From Gluconobacter kondonii (GTDB lineage: Bacteria; Pseudomonadota; Alphaproteobacteria; Acetobacterales; Acetobacteraceae), in NCBI RefSeq assembly GCF_002723995.1, contig NZ_BEWP01000003.1, forward strand, positions 223,982 to 287,981: a DNA stretch of 64,000 bases. Reading direction: 5' to 3'. Shown in pieces: positions 9,376 through 18,947 of the stretch. A program made the position numbers and the translations under genes. The notes below the pieces were generated by a model. It was not told where the DNA came from, made no database searches, and was given only the letters and a program-made list of their open reading frames with translations. Within the stretch, counting starts at the first letter, position 1, and every line of letters starts with the position of its first letter.

Positions 9376-9405
9376 GGGCGGAGAGGCTTCTCTCCGCCCT
9401 TTTTT
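9376..9405 (+). terminator. Rho-independent terminator after the lipoprotein gene
   Basis: There is a perfect 10-bp stem (GGGCGGAGAG / CTCTCCGCCC) with a GCTT loop, followed by six T residues. Confidence 0.92.
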
Positions 9406-9420
9406 GTGCCTGACAGACAC

Positions 9421-9459
9421 AAAAAAAACCGGCGGCTCCCCAAAGGAAACCGCCGGTTG
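9421..9459 (-). terminator. Rho-independent terminator of the OmpA-like gene
   Basis: On the minus strand a CCGGCGG / CCGCCGG stem, extended by AA/TT pairs, is followed by a run of eight T residues. It lies about 30 bp after the OmpA-like stop codon. Confidence 0.88.
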
Positions 9460-9487
9460 ACCGGAAAGGAGAGCCTGCTCGCAGGTG

Positions 9488-10642
9488 TTACTTGAAGTCG
9501 ATTTCCACGCGCCGGTTCTGCGGCTCGCGTGTATTGGCGGCCGTCACCACCAGCGGATGGCTCTCGCCGAAACCCTGTGTCGCGATCATTCCCGCCGCTA
9601 CGCCATCCCGCACCAGCTCTTCTTTGACGGCACTCGCACGACGCTGGGACAGCGCCATGTTGTAGGCTTCGCCACGCTGGCCCGGATGCGCTGCCGAACT
9701 GTCGGTATAACCGCTGACCTCGATATGCGTGACCTGAACGGACGTGGAGTTGCGCGCTGCTGCCGCGACCACGGCCTTGGCTCGTGCGCTCAGCGTGGCC
9801 GAATCCCAATCGAAGAACACCAGATAGGTCCGGGTCGGTGCAGGGCCCGGGATCGGCATTGGCGCTTCAACTGGCTTCGGCGGCGGCGGAGCTGGGTTGA
9901 ACTCGTAGCGCAGACCCAGCATCAGCGAATGGTTGAAGTCCGTGCGGGTGTCGCGGTTGCCGCTGGATACGCCGAATTCCTTCGTCTTGTCCCAGCCGCC
10001 ATAGATTCCGGTGGCCGTGGCATGATGTCCGTTCGGCCCCATCAGCGTGTAGAATCGGTATTCCGCCGTGGCCGACAGACCCACGACCCAAGGGACGGGG
10101 AAAGACAGGCCGAAAATACCCTGATAGGCAAAGTTTCCGGCCGTGCCGCCGACATGCTGATCAAAGGCGCCGTTCGGGGCATGAACATAGGCGTTCATCG
10201 CCTGCCAGCCATAGCCGATACCCGCGCCGAAATACGGGAAGACCCAGGACTTGCCGATATCCATGTCGAACAACGCATTGGCCATGACGCCATAGCCCTG
10301 CTGACGTCCGCCGACAGAAGACGGGAATGTGCTGGAGCGGAACTGCTGCAGACGGTTGTTGCGGTAGTTGCCTTCGACCTCCACACGGAATCCGTTTCCG
10401 AGGCCATAGCCCAGACTGCCGATTCCGGTCACGCCCGCCTGATAGTGGTCACGCCCGCTCGGGAAGACAGGCGACAGACGGACTGTCTGGTCCTGATTGA
10501 AGCTCGCGCCGCTTTCACCTGCAACATACAGTCCTTTGACGGGCTGTGCGGTTGCAGCACCCATGACGAGCATCGAAACGCCTGCAGTGAACCCGGCACG
10601 GGTTAGCCAGGTCCTGACAACGGATCGGTGCGTCATGTCCAT
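9488..10642 (-). CDS. Outer-membrane beta-barrel protein with OmpA peptidoglycan-binding domain
   Basis: The product is 384 aa. It has a signal peptide (cleavage after ATAQ), an N-terminal eight-stranded-barrel-like region rich in Gly and aromatic residues (GLYVAGESGASFNQDQ, YGLGNGFRVEVEGNYR), a Pro-rich linker (NPAPPPPKPVEAP), and a C-terminal OmpA domain. The OmpA domain shows VFFDWDSATL, HIEVSGYTDSS and NMALSQRRASAV, the motifs that bind diaminopimelate in peptidoglycan. It probably links the outer membrane to the wall. GGAG precedes two candidate starts, ATG 10642 (4 nt) and ATG 10636 (10 nt), which differ by two residues. It is transcribed alone and ends at its own terminator. Confidence 0.9.
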   Translation of the reverse strand: MDMTHRSVVRTWLTRAGFTAGVSMLVMGAATAQPVKGLYVAGESGASFNQDQTVRLSPVFPSGRDHYQAGVTGIGSLGYGLGNGFRVEVEGNYRNNRLQQFRSSTFPSSVGGRQQGYGVMANALFDMDIGKSWVFPYFGAGIGYGWQAMNAYVHAPNGAFDQHVGGTAGNFAYQGIFGLSFPVPWVVGLSATAEYRFYTLMGPNGHHATATGIYGGWDKTKEFGVSSGNRDTRTDFNHSLMLGLRYEFNPAPPPPKPVEAPMPIPGPAPTRTYLVFFDWDSATLSARAKAVVAAAARNSTSVQVTHIEVSGYTDSSAAHPGQRGEAYNMALSQRRASAVKEELVRDGVAAGMIATQGFGESHPLVVTAANTREPQNRRVEIDFK

Positions 10643-10791
10643 TTTTCTCCAACCAGCCAAATCTGCCAACCTTACCGTGTGTGTTCTTGCCGAAAGCTCG
10701 GACGATGGCAACGCATCACACAGCATAATGCCGCATCATGCAGTTTTCTTTATGGCAGGTTCGCCATGTGCTGTGTCTTCACTCCCACAGT

Positions 10792-11133
10792 TTACGCCTC
10801 TTCGTCCAGATCGAGCCTGCGTGACCCGAGGGTCCGCTCGATGGGCAGCGAGACGTCGCGCATCTCAAGCTCAACGATCCACAGATCGGGATCATACTGT
10901 TTCTGCCGTTCCAGATAGGCGTCTACAGTGGCGGCATCCGTAGCATCCACGCGGGTCCAGCCCGATCCGTCCTCCCGCAGAACACCAGTCCCGCCCGAGC
11001 GGTCTGTCAGGACGATCAGGACCGCACCGGCATCCTCATCGCCCTTTTTTAGAACCATGGCCGAGGTTCCGTCCGAGGAAATACGGCGCAGGACAGCCCG
11101 TACCCACAGTCCTGTTTTCAATCGTGCGCCCAT
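10792..11133 (-). CDS. DUF1491 family protein
   Basis: The product is 113 aa, typical of the small DUF1491 proteins of alphaproteobacteria. It begins MGARLKTGLWVRAVLRR and has a mixed alpha/beta pattern with KKGDEDAGAVLIVL in the middle and an acidic C-terminus (LDLDEEA). No function is established for the family. The ATG at 11133 fits the family N-terminus; the longer open frame overlaps the preceding protease gene. It lies 25 bp after the S41 protease stop on the same strand, so the two are probably cotranscribed. Confidence 0.85.
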   Translation of the reverse strand: MGARLKTGLWVRAVLRRISSDGTSAMVLKKGDEDAGAVLIVLTDRSGGTGVLREDGSGWTRVDATDAATVDAYLERQKQYDPDLWIVELEMRDVSLPIERTLGSRRLDLDEEA

Positions 11134-11158
11134 AACCGTTTCCGTTCGTCCTGCAAGG

Positions 11159-12901
11159 TTAGTGGAGAGGCGCGCTGTTCTCGTCGGGAACAGACTCCAG
11201 AGCCGCCTTATAGGCGGCAGGGGAGGACAGCAGCGCCTTTGCTGCGTCCATGTCGGCATCCGAGCCGATGGCGGCCGGACAGTGCTTGCGGATCTCGAGA
11301 ATTTTCGCGACCGGGACCGGATAGCGGGCGGCCCGGGCGGTCTGCACGGCCTCGCCCTGAAGGCTGCTTCCTGCTTTCAGGGCGGAAAGCTGTGCTTGAA
11401 GCGTGTCCGCTCCAAGCGACGTGCAGATCTGCGGCATGACGCCCAGCCCCTGAATCGGCCAGCCTAGTGGGGCCTGATTGCGACTCCACGTCACGAACAG
11501 TTCGCCGCCATTGGGCATCTGCCCGATCACCTGAACCAGCCCCTTGCCCAGCGTTTCGCTCCCGATCACGACGGCGCGCCGGTGATCGGCCAACGCGGAC
11601 GCCAGAATTTCGGCAGCACTCGCTGTCCGTCCGTCCACGAGAACCACCACAGGGGTTCCGTTGGTCATGTCCCCGCCCTGAACGGCCCAGATATGGTTGG
11701 CCAGAGGATTCCGGCCCTGCGTGGTTACGGCGACGCCATGATCGAGCAGGAGGGCCGCAGTCGTCACAGCCTGTTGCAGGACGCCTCCGCGGTCGCCGCG
11801 CAGATCGAGAATGATGCCCGCAGCCTTGCCTTTCCCCGGAGGCGAGGCAGGGGCGTCCGGGGTCGGTTCGTCCACGACCTGATCGATATACTGGCTGATT
11901 TCCTCGGCTGTCTGGGTCGAGAAGGACGTGACGCGCAGAACGGTGAAGGGACCATCGGTGGATGCAAACACGGTTTCGGGCGGAACCTGAACCCGTTGCA
12001 GTTTGAAGGTCGTGGGCCGGTGTCCCTTCGCGGCGATTCCCAGCGTAACGGCGCTGTGTTCGTCGCCTTCCAGCCACTCCTGAACGGTTGCGGCATCCTG
12101 ACCGTGCGTGGAGCGTCCATTGACGGACACCAGATGCTCGCCCGTATCGATGCCTGCTTCCCATGCGGGACCATTGGCGTTGACGGCTGTAATTACGATG
12201 TTCCGTCCGCTCTGCCCGAGGCTCAGCCCCACTGTGCCGGTGCTGCCCGTGCGCCGCGTCCGGTCCGACGTGGCGGGAGAGGGGCCGAGATAGCGGGAAT
12301 ACGGGTCGAGATGATTGAACAGTTCGTCAAAAAATCCCTGCAACAGCGCGTCTGATCCGGCATCCCGCAAGGTGGAGGAATGCTGCCAGGCCGCCTGCAT
12401 AGCCGCCGTGACCAGATCCGCCCATGCGGTATGGCTGTCCGCCGAGGGCAGAACCCGGCTGAACAGGACGGTCTGGCCCTGAAGGACGCTCAGTGTCGCG
12501 GGGGACGGCGCATCGGCAGGTTTTTCAGCCGCGACGGCCGTTCCGGGCGTATGGACCACGGCAGAGGCAGGTGTTGCGGCCGAGGGCGTGACCGTGACGG
12601 ATAGGGTCGGGTCGATGGCCGTCAGACCGTCCAGTCCCCAGACGCAGAAATCTCGCGCGGAATGGGCCTCCAGCGTTCGCGGCTCCAGAAAACCGAGCGC
12701 GGCGACCAGAACATCCCGCGTGATGGGTGCCGAAAAAACGGGAGATGTGGGCGGGGGCGGAGCGGCCGTGGGCGTGGCGGGAGCCGAGGCGGGGCCGGTC
12801 GGTGTCTGGGCTTCTACGGCGCTATTCTGAACTCCGAGAACCATGATGCAGACCGTCAGACACAGCGCCACACGACATGCCGCCTTGCGGCTGTGCGGCA
12901 T
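11159..12901 (-). CDS. S41 family C-terminal processing peptidase with PDZ domain
   Basis: The product is about 580 aa. A signal sequence (CLTVCIMVLGVQNSAVEAQ) is followed by a Thr/Pro/Ala-rich linker, a helical region, a PDZ domain (TVGLSLGQ... VSVNGRSTHGQD) and an S41 core: GIILDLRGDRGG, then GRTASAAEIL with the catalytic Ser, then GSETLGKGLVQ with the catalytic Lys. Such periplasmic tail-specific proteases trim or degrade envelope proteins. The ATG at 12901 is chosen for the signal peptide although no strong ribosome site precedes it; the frame is open up to a TTG at 12997. It is upstream of the DUF1491 gene. Confidence 0.86.
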   Translation of the reverse strand: MPHSRKAACRVALCLTVCIMVLGVQNSAVEAQTPTGPASAPATPTAAPPPPTSPVFSAPITRDVLVAALGFLEPRTLEAHSARDFCVWGLDGLTAIDPTLSVTVTPSAATPASAVVHTPGTAVAAEKPADAPSPATLSVLQGQTVLFSRVLPSADSHTAWADLVTAAMQAAWQHSSTLRDAGSDALLQGFFDELFNHLDPYSRYLGPSPATSDRTRRTGSTGTVGLSLGQSGRNIVITAVNANGPAWEAGIDTGEHLVSVNGRSTHGQDAATVQEWLEGDEHSAVTLGIAAKGHRPTTFKLQRVQVPPETVFASTDGPFTVLRVTSFSTQTAEEISQYIDQVVDEPTPDAPASPPGKGKAAGIILDLRGDRGGVLQQAVTTAALLLDHGVAVTTQGRNPLANHIWAVQGGDMTNGTPVVVLVDGRTASAAEILASALADHRRAVVIGSETLGKGLVQVIGQMPNGGELFVTWSRNQAPLGWPIQGLGVMPQICTSLGADTLQAQLSALKAGSSLQGEAVQTARAARYPVPVAKILEIRKHCPAAIGSDADMDAAKALLSSPAAYKAALESVPDENSAPLH

Positions 12902-13021
12902 GAAAAAGGTCACAGGGCGGGCGACATGACGCAAGACGGGGTCCTTGGAGACGGGAGGGCAAAAAACGGCTGCTCCCGTAACGCGACCACGCCACAAACT
13001 TCAGCCACGGTAAAGACTTGC

Positions 13022-13075
13022 CAGATCAAATCTGGGGTCGGCAGTGCCATCTGGCAACACTGCCGACCCGATCTG
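13022..13075 (-). terminator. Long dyad immediately after topA, probable terminator
   Basis: A perfect 12-bp stem (GGGTCGGCAGTG / CACTGCCGACCC) at 13035-13046 and 13058-13069 is flanked by a second pair, CAGATC (13022) and GATCTG (13070). There is no long T run on the minus strand, so it would be an atypical terminator or an RNA-stabilising hairpin at the 3' end of the gltX-topA unit. Confidence 0.55.
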
Positions 13076-13078
13076 TTT

Positions 13079-15775
13079 TCAGTCTTCCGACGACGTGTCG
13101 GAGACAGTCTTACGCTTCCGCGGCGTTGTGGTTTTCGTCTTTGTCGCGGATTTGGCCGGGATACGCTTCGTTACCGTCTTCGGAGCGGCCTCATCCCCTT
13201 CCGCAGAGGCAACGGTTTTCTTGGCCTTTGTGGTCTTTGGAGCCGCTTTTTTCGCGGAAGTTTTTTTTGCGCCACCTTTCAGGGGCTTGCCCTTTTCCGC
13301 CAGAAGCGCCACCGCCTCATCGAGCGTAACCTCGTCCATGTCCTGCCCCTTGGGCAGGTTGGCGATCAGCTGACCATGCTGGGCATAAGGACCGAACCGC
13401 CCCTTGCGGATCATAACTGGTTCGCCGTCCTTGGGATGCGGACCCAGATTGCGGATGGACGCCAGCTTTTTCGCCAGCGAATCCACAGCCCGGTTCAGTC
13501 CGACCGTCAGAACATCGTCGTCTTTGTCGAGCGTGCCGTAGATCGCGCCCATCTTCACATACGGCCCGAACCGTCCCAGACCGGCCTCGATCTTCTCGCC
13601 TGTTTCAGGGTGAATCCCGACCAGACGCGGCAGGGACAGCAGCCCTAGCGCCTGTTCCATGGTCATGGTGTTGCCGTCGACTCCCTTGGGAATGGTCGTC
13701 CGCTTGGGTTTGGCTTTCTTGTCCTCGGGATTGGGTTCGCCGCGCTGGATATACAGCCCGTACGGCCCGCGACGGATCGAGATGTCCTCGCCGGTATCCG
13801 GGTCCTGACCCAGAACTTTCGGACCGTCGTTCAGCCCTTCGGTATCGCCTTCTTCGGCCACCAGACGGCGTGTGAACTGGCAGGTCGGATAGTTCGAGCA
13901 GCCGATGAAGGCGCCGAACTTGCCCAGCCGCAGGCCCAGCCGCCCGGTTCCGCAGGACGTGCAGACGCGCGGATCGCTGCCATCAGGGCGGGGCGGGAAG
14001 AAATGCGGCGCGAGGTCTTCGTCCAGAGCGTCGATGACGTCCGAGATTTTCAGATCCTTGGTCTGTGCCACAGCCGCCGAGAAATCATGCCAGAACGCGG
14101 CCATGACATCATGCCAGTCCGCGCGGCCGCCCGAAATATCGTCGAGCTGTTCTTCAAGCGAGGCCGTGAAGCCCGAATCTACATAGCGCTCGAAGAAGGA
14201 CGTCAGGAACGCCGTGACCAGCCGTCCACGGTCCTCGGGGATGAAGCGCCGTGCATCCAGTCGCACGTAATTGCGGTCCCGCAGCACGCCCAGAATGGAG
14301 GCATAGGTCGAGGGGCGGCCAATGCCGATCTCTTCCATTTTCTTGACGAGCGAGGCTTCCGAATAGCGCGGGGGCGGCTGGGTGAAATGCTGTTCGGCCT
14401 CCACGGCGCCGGTCGTCAGGCGGTCGCCTTCCTTCATCGGCGGCAGAAGTTTGCCGTCTTCGTCTTCGGCCTTGGTGTCGTCCCGGCCTTCGATATAGAG
14501 CTTGAGGAAGCCGTCGAATGCGATGGTCGAGCCTGTGGCGCGCAGAAGCGTCTGGCCGCTGGCATCGGCGAGTGTCACCGCGACCTGATCCAGTTCCGCC
14601 GACTGCATCTGCGAGGCGACGGAGCGCTTCCAGATCAGTTCGTACAGCTTCTTCTGGTCGGGTGTCAGCGCATGGCCGACCTGCTGGGGCGTCAGGAAGA
14701 CGTCCGTCGGGCGGATGGCCTCATGGGCCTCCTGTGCGTTCTTGGCCTTGGTGGAATAGGCGCGCGGGAAATCCGGCACATAGTCGTCGCCGAATGCTTT
14801 GCCGATATGCCCGCGGATGGACCCGATGGCTTCCTTTGCCATCGTCACACCGTCGGTTCGCATATAGGTGATCAGGCCGGTGGTTTCGCCGCGCAGATCC
14901 ACGCCTTCATAAAGCTGCTGCGCCGTACGCATCGTCGTCTGCGCGCTCATGCCGAGCTTGCGGGACGCCTCCTGCTGGAGGGTTGATGTCGTGAACGGTG
15001 GCGGCGGATTGCGCTTGGTACGCTTGCGCTCGACAGAGCGGACCGTGAACTGGCCGCCGAGGACTGTATCGCGCGCTCCGAACGCCAGTTGTTCGTTGTT
15101 CAGGTCGAACTGGTCGAGCTTTTCGCCCTTCAGATGCGTCAGGCGGGCCTGAAACGCAGCCTTGCCGGGTGTCGTGAAGCCGCCGGTAACGGTCCAGTAT
15201 TCTTTCGGGCGGAAAACCTCGATTTCGGCTTCGCGCTCACAGATCAGACGTAGTGCGACGGACTGCACGCGCCCGGCACTCCGGCTGCCCGGCAGCTTGC
15301 GCCACAGGACGGGGGAGAGCGTAAAGCCCACCAGATAGTCTAGTGCGCGTCGGGCCAGATAGGCGTCGATCAGCGGGCGGTCCAGCTCGCGCGGGGCCGC
15401 CATCGCCGCCGTAACGGCCGATTTGGTGATTTCGTTGAAGGTGACGCGATGGACGTCCACGTCCTTCAGAAGCTTTTTTTCTTCCAGAACGCTGCGGACA
15501 TGCCACGAAATCGCTTCGCCTTCGCGATCCGGGTCAGTGGCGAGATAGAGGTTTTTCGCCCCCTTCAGCGCCTTCGTGATGGCAGAAATCTGCTTTGCGC
15601 CGCGTTCATCCGTCTGCCAGCTCATGGCAAAGTTCTCGTCCGGGCGCACGCTCCCGTCTTTGGGCGGCAGATCCCGCACATGTCCGAATGAAGCGAGCAC
15701 GGTATATCCGCTTCCCAGATACTTGTTGATCGTCTTGGCCTTTGCCGGGCTCTCGACCACCACAACGTCCGTCAT
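13079..15775 (-). CDS. topA: DNA topoisomerase I
   Basis: The product is 898 aa. It relaxes negative supercoils through a 5'-phosphotyrosine intermediate. Visible features are the N-terminal Toprim domain (VVVESPAKAKTI at residues 4-15), the catalytic Tyr in GLITYMRTDG, a four-Cys zinc element (RVCTSCGTGRLG ... GCSNYPTC), repeated C-terminal topoisomerase segments (GRFGPYVKMG, GRFGPYAQHG), and a Lys/Ala/Thr-rich tail of about 70 residues. ATG 15775 has GGAG 5 nt upstream; the longer frame overlaps dprA and is rejected. It follows dprA by 25 bp on the same strand. The basic tail is common in alphaproteobacterial TopA. Confidence 0.95.
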   Translation of the reverse strand: MTDVVVVESPAKAKTINKYLGSGYTVLASFGHVRDLPPKDGSVRPDENFAMSWQTDERGAKQISAITKALKGAKNLYLATDPDREGEAISWHVRSVLEEKKLLKDVDVHRVTFNEITKSAVTAAMAAPRELDRPLIDAYLARRALDYLVGFTLSPVLWRKLPGSRSAGRVQSVALRLICEREAEIEVFRPKEYWTVTGGFTTPGKAAFQARLTHLKGEKLDQFDLNNEQLAFGARDTVLGGQFTVRSVERKRTKRNPPPPFTTSTLQQEASRKLGMSAQTTMRTAQQLYEGVDLRGETTGLITYMRTDGVTMAKEAIGSIRGHIGKAFGDDYVPDFPRAYSTKAKNAQEAHEAIRPTDVFLTPQQVGHALTPDQKKLYELIWKRSVASQMQSAELDQVAVTLADASGQTLLRATGSTIAFDGFLKLYIEGRDDTKAEDEDGKLLPPMKEGDRLTTGAVEAEQHFTQPPPRYSEASLVKKMEEIGIGRPSTYASILGVLRDRNYVRLDARRFIPEDRGRLVTAFLTSFFERYVDSGFTASLEEQLDDISGGRADWHDVMAAFWHDFSAAVAQTKDLKISDVIDALDEDLAPHFFPPRPDGSDPRVCTSCGTGRLGLRLGKFGAFIGCSNYPTCQFTRRLVAEEGDTEGLNDGPKVLGQDPDTGEDISIRRGPYGLYIQRGEPNPEDKKAKPKRTTIPKGVDGNTMTMEQALGLLSLPRLVGIHPETGEKIEAGLGRFGPYVKMGAIYGTLDKDDDVLTVGLNRAVDSLAKKLASIRNLGPHPKDGEPVMIRKGRFGPYAQHGQLIANLPKGQDMDEVTLDEAVALLAEKGKPLKGGAKKTSAKKAAPKTTKAKKTVASAEGDEAAPKTVTKRIPAKSATKTKTTTPRKRKTVSDTSSED

Positions 15776-15800
15776 CGCCACTCCGGTATTCCGCGTCACT

Positions 15801-16985
15801 TCAGTTCGGCAGCAACGCCACGCGTCCGCCGGGCACAAACTCCACGACCCCGCCAAGCTCAAGCTCGGCCAGCGTCGCAAGCACTGCCGACACGGAGAAC
15901 TGGCAGCGGCGCACCACATCGTCAACTGCTACAGGCGTCACGGAGAGAAGAGACCGCACGCTTTGCTGTACCAGATCGGGGTCGATCCAGCCGGTGTCGG
16001 GGAGGTCGCCCCATGCGAGCGAAGGTTCGGAAAAGCCGGTCAAAGGCGGGTTGTGGCGCGCTGGACGCTGCCACGGCGCGGGTTCGCGTTCTGGAAGCTC
16101 CGTCGGCAGGGCCTGAAGAATATCGGCGATATTTTCTGTCAGGGTCGCCTGACCGGTTTTCAGCAGATGATTGCCGCCCCGTGACCGCGGATCGAGCGGC
16201 GAACCTGGCACGACCAGAAGCTCGCGGTTGTAGGACTGGGCGAGATCCGCCGTGATCATCGTACCAGAGTCCAGCGCTGCCTCAATGATCAAACATCCCG
16301 ACGAAATCCCGGCGATCAGGCGGTTGCGTCGCGGGAAATGGCGGGCCTGCGGGGCGGTTTCGAGCAATGCTTCCGTCACCAGACAACCTTTTTCAGCAAT
16401 CTGCTGCTGAAGGGATGCATTCTCCGGCGGATAGGCATGATCCAGCCCTCCGGCGATCGCACCGATCGTCAGGCCGGGATACAGTGCGGCGGCGTGCGCT
16501 GCCGAGTCGATACCCCGCGCCAGCCCGGAAACCACGCAGATTCCGGCATGGGCCATTTCGGCCGAAAGGCTCTCTGCAATCCGGATTCCCGCAGCCGAGG
16601 CATTGCGCGCACCTACCACCCCTACAGACCGCATCGACAGCTTCCGGACATCCCCGAGCGCGAACAGTACCGGTGGCGCATCCGGCACATGGGACAGGAG
16701 TAGCGGATAGTCCGAATCTCCCCGAATCAGCAGCTTTCCGCCCAGTTTTTCAAGACGTTCCAGTTCGTCCGTCATGCGCGAAACGGACGGAATGACAGGG
16801 TCGTCCCGCCGCCCTGCTTTGCGCATGCGTCCGGGCAGTGCTGCCAGAGCGGCTCCCGCGCTACCATACTGGGTCATCAGTCGCGCAAAGTTGATCGGAC
16901 CGACGCCCGTCGTCTGCGACAGACGCAGCATGTCGATTCGGTCTGCGGCAGAGATGACGGGAGAGGCGGCTGCGGAATCTGTCAT
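15801..16985 (-). CDS. dprA: DNA-processing protein DprA
   Basis: The product is 394 aa. DprA binds single-stranded DNA taken up in transformation and loads RecA. The extended Rossmann core shows GARNASAAG, SGLARGIDSAAH and FPRRNRLIAGIS. An N-terminal SAM-like helical region (residues 15-60) precedes it. A C-terminal winged-helix DML1-type domain (about 320-390; VDDVVRRCQFSVSAVLATL) follows. ATG 16985 is preceded by AAGGAG at 9 nt. It sits between plsY and topA in the minus-strand unit. With the comEC gene at 22.9 kb it hints at retained DNA-uptake functions, though both genes are also widespread in non-transformable species. Confidence 0.95.
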   Translation of the reverse strand: MTDSAAASPVISAADRIDMLRLSQTTGVGPINFARLMTQYGSAGAALAALPGRMRKAGRRDDPVIPSVSRMTDELERLEKLGGKLLIRGDSDYPLLLSHVPDAPPVLFALGDVRKLSMRSVGVVGARNASAAGIRIAESLSAEMAHAGICVVSGLARGIDSAAHAAALYPGLTIGAIAGGLDHAYPPENASLQQQIAEKGCLVTEALLETAPQARHFPRRNRLIAGISSGCLIIEAALDSGTMITADLAQSYNRELLVVPGSPLDPRSRGGNHLLKTGQATLTENIADILQALPTELPEREPAPWQRPARHNPPLTGFSEPSLAWGDLPDTGWIDPDLVQQSVRSLLSVTPVAVDDVVRRCQFSVSAVLATLAELELGGVVEFVPGGRVALLPN

Positions 16986-17031
16986 AAGGTCTTTCTCCTT
17001 AAGACAGATTCCTTAATAGGCGCTTAAAATT

Positions 17032-17664
17032 TTAGGAACGGGGCGCCTGATCCACGTTCACGCGCGGCTCCTGTCCCGTCAGAAGGCGTGCAATATTGCT
17101 CCAGTGCCGGGCCCAGATCAGCACCGAGACGAGGAGCGTCGCCACGGGGATGGGGGAGTGCAGCGCGCGTCCGGACAGCAGCACCATTAGTACCGGTGCG
17201 AGCAGGAACGCTGCCAGCGCGCCTGCCGAGGAAATCCGGCTCAGACGTGCGACCAACAGCCACACCACGCAGCAGGCCAGCCCCACTGGCCAGGACAGAA
17301 CCCAGATCGTCCCGAGACCCGTCGCAACGCCCTTGCCCCCCTTGAAGCCGAGCCAGACCGGAAAGCAGTGCCCGATAACGACAGCGACGGTCGCCACGGC
17401 CATGGTCATGTCGCTAGCGCCCGGAAAGAAAAACCGTGCGATCAGGACCGCCGCAACTCCTTTGAGCGCATCCAGCAGCAGCGTGGCCGCAGCCAGACCG
17501 CGTCGTCCCGTACGCAGGACATTGGTTGCGCCGATATTGCCCGAACCGATCTTGCGGATGTCGCCGCCGCCGGAAAGTGCCGTCAGCAGCAGCCCGAACG
17601 GAATGCTTCCGATGACGTAAGACACGAGAAACAGCAGGATGAGTTGGGCTTGAAAACCGCTCAC
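17032..17664 (-). CDS. plsY: Acyl-phosphate glycerol-3-phosphate acyltransferase
   Basis: The product is 210 aa. It catalyses the first acylation in phospholipid synthesis, transferring an acyl group from acyl-phosphate (made by PlsX) to glycerol-3-phosphate at the inner membrane. It has several hydrophobic helices and the three PlsY loop motifs: GSIPFG near residue 18, KIGSGNIGATN near 38-48, and GFKGGKGVATG near 105. The start overlaps the end of the dihydroorotase-like gene by 4 nt (17661-17664), so translation is coupled. Confidence 0.95.
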   Translation of the reverse strand: MSGFQAQLILLFLVSYVIGSIPFGLLLTALSGGGDIRKIGSGNIGATNVLRTGRRGLAAATLLLDALKGVAAVLIARFFFPGASDMTMAVATVAVVIGHCFPVWLGFKGGKGVATGLGTIWVLSWPVGLACCVVWLLVARLSRISSAGALAAFLLAPVLMVLLSGRALHSPIPVATLLVSVLIWARHWSNIARLLTGQEPRVNVDQAPRS

Positions 17665-18947
17665 GCGCGTGTCTCCGCCAGCCCGTCAGCCGTGAAAACT
17701 TCCACGCCGCGCTTGAATGTCCGCAGGACACGGCCTTTCAGATCCCGACCGTCAAAGGGCGTGTTCTGCGCGCGTCCCGGCAGGTCTCCGGCCACCACTG
17801 TCCATGAGCCTTCCGGATCAAACAGGCACAGATCGGCATGGCTCCCGACTGCCAGCGTTCCGGCCTCAAGGCCCAGCAGGGCGGCCGGAGCGGAGGTCAG
17901 GAGACGCAACGCATCTACGAGCGGCAGTCCCGCGCCGAGCGTGACGCCCAGCAGCGTGACCAGTCCGGTGCCGCCAGCGCGGGCCTGTGCGAAGGGCAGC
18001 CGCTTGTCATCCGCGTCCGCCGGCGCATGGTCGGAGGCTACAGCGTCAATTGTTCCGTCTGCCAGCGCGGCACAGACGGCCTGCCGGTCGGCGTCGTTGC
18101 GCAGGGGGGGGGAGAGTTTCGCGTAGGTGCGGAAGTCGCCGATATCGTCTTCGGTCATGGCGAAATAGGGCGGCGCCGTATCGCAGGTCACGCGCACGCC
18201 CCGGCTTTTGGCCGCGCGGATCAGGTCCAGCCCCTCTGCCGTCGAGACATGGGCGAAATGTAGCCGCGCGCCTGTCATGGCTGCCAGACGCAGATCGCGG
18301 GCGATCATGATGGCCTCGGCTTCCGCCGGAACCTGCGGCAGGCCCATCCGCACCGCGCGTGCTCCGGCCGTGGCACAGGCCCCTTTGGCCAAAGACGGAT
18401 CTTCCGGATGCTGCACCACGATGGCGTCGAGGAAGCGCGAATAGGACAGCAGGTTGCGCATCTGCTTGGCGTCCGAAATTGCGCGGGTTCCATCCGTGAA
18501 CGCCACGGCTCCGGCGTTGCGGAGCAGCCCGAGTTCGGCCATTTCGCCGCCCTCGCAGCCGCGCGTCAGCGCGCCGTAAGGATGGATCGAGACCATGCCC
18601 GTCTCTTCGCCCCGGACCCGCAGCAGATGCACGAGGGCCGGATTGTCGATCGGGGGGGAGGTGTTGGGCAGGACCGCCATGGTGGTAATGCCACCCGCGA
18701 CGGCAGCCCGTGCCCCGGAAGACACGCTCTCGCGGTATTCCGAACCTGGCTCTCCGAGGGCCACGCGCATGTCCACCAGACCGGGACACAGCACGGCTCC
18801 GGCGCCATCAATCACCCGCGCGCCTTCAGGGACCGACCCGTCTTCGCAGGCGACGATCTTGCCCTGATGTACCACAAGTCGTCCGATTTCGTCCCGGCCC
18901 GAAGCCGGATCGATCAGTCGGACATTTTCAAAAACGATATCAGTCAT
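17661..18947 (-). CDS. Dihydroorotase-like protein lacking the metal HxH motif (PyrC'-type, probably non-catalytic)
   Basis: The product is 428 aa with the amidohydrolase fold of class I dihydroorotases. [18 protein letters not shown] and ASDHAP are recognisable. The first metal-binding motif, normally DxHxHxREPG, reads [10 protein letters not shown] here, so both His are gone. The later DHAPH is DHAPA. These changes predict loss of zinc binding and activity. In Pseudomonas the equivalent PyrC' is an inactive dihydroorotase homologue needed to assemble aspartate transcarbamoylase. The 4-nt overlap with pyrB (18944-18947) supports that role. An active dihydroorotase should be encoded elsewhere. 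It also overlaps plsY by 4 nt. Confidence 0.9.
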   Translation of the reverse strand: MTDIVFENVRLIDPASGRDEIGRLVVHQGKIVACEDGSVPEGARVIDGAGAVLCPGLVDMRVALGEPGSEYRESVSSGARAAVAGGITTMAVLPNTSPPIDNPALVHLLRVRGEETGMVSIHPYGALTRGCEGGEMAELGLLRNAGAVAFTDGTRAISDAKQMRNLLSYSRFLDAIVVQHPEDPSLAKGACATAGARAVRMGLPQVPAEAEAIMIARDLRLAAMTGARLHFAHVSTAEGLDLIRAAKSRGVRVTCDTAPPYFAMTEDDIGDFRTYAKLSPPLRNDADRQAVCAALADGTIDAVASDHAPADADDKRLPFAQARAGGTGLVTLLGVTLGAGLPLVDALRLLTSAPAALLGLEAGTLAVGSHADLCLFDPEGSWTVVAGDLPGRAQNTPFDGRDLKGRVLRTFKRGVEVFTADGLAETRA

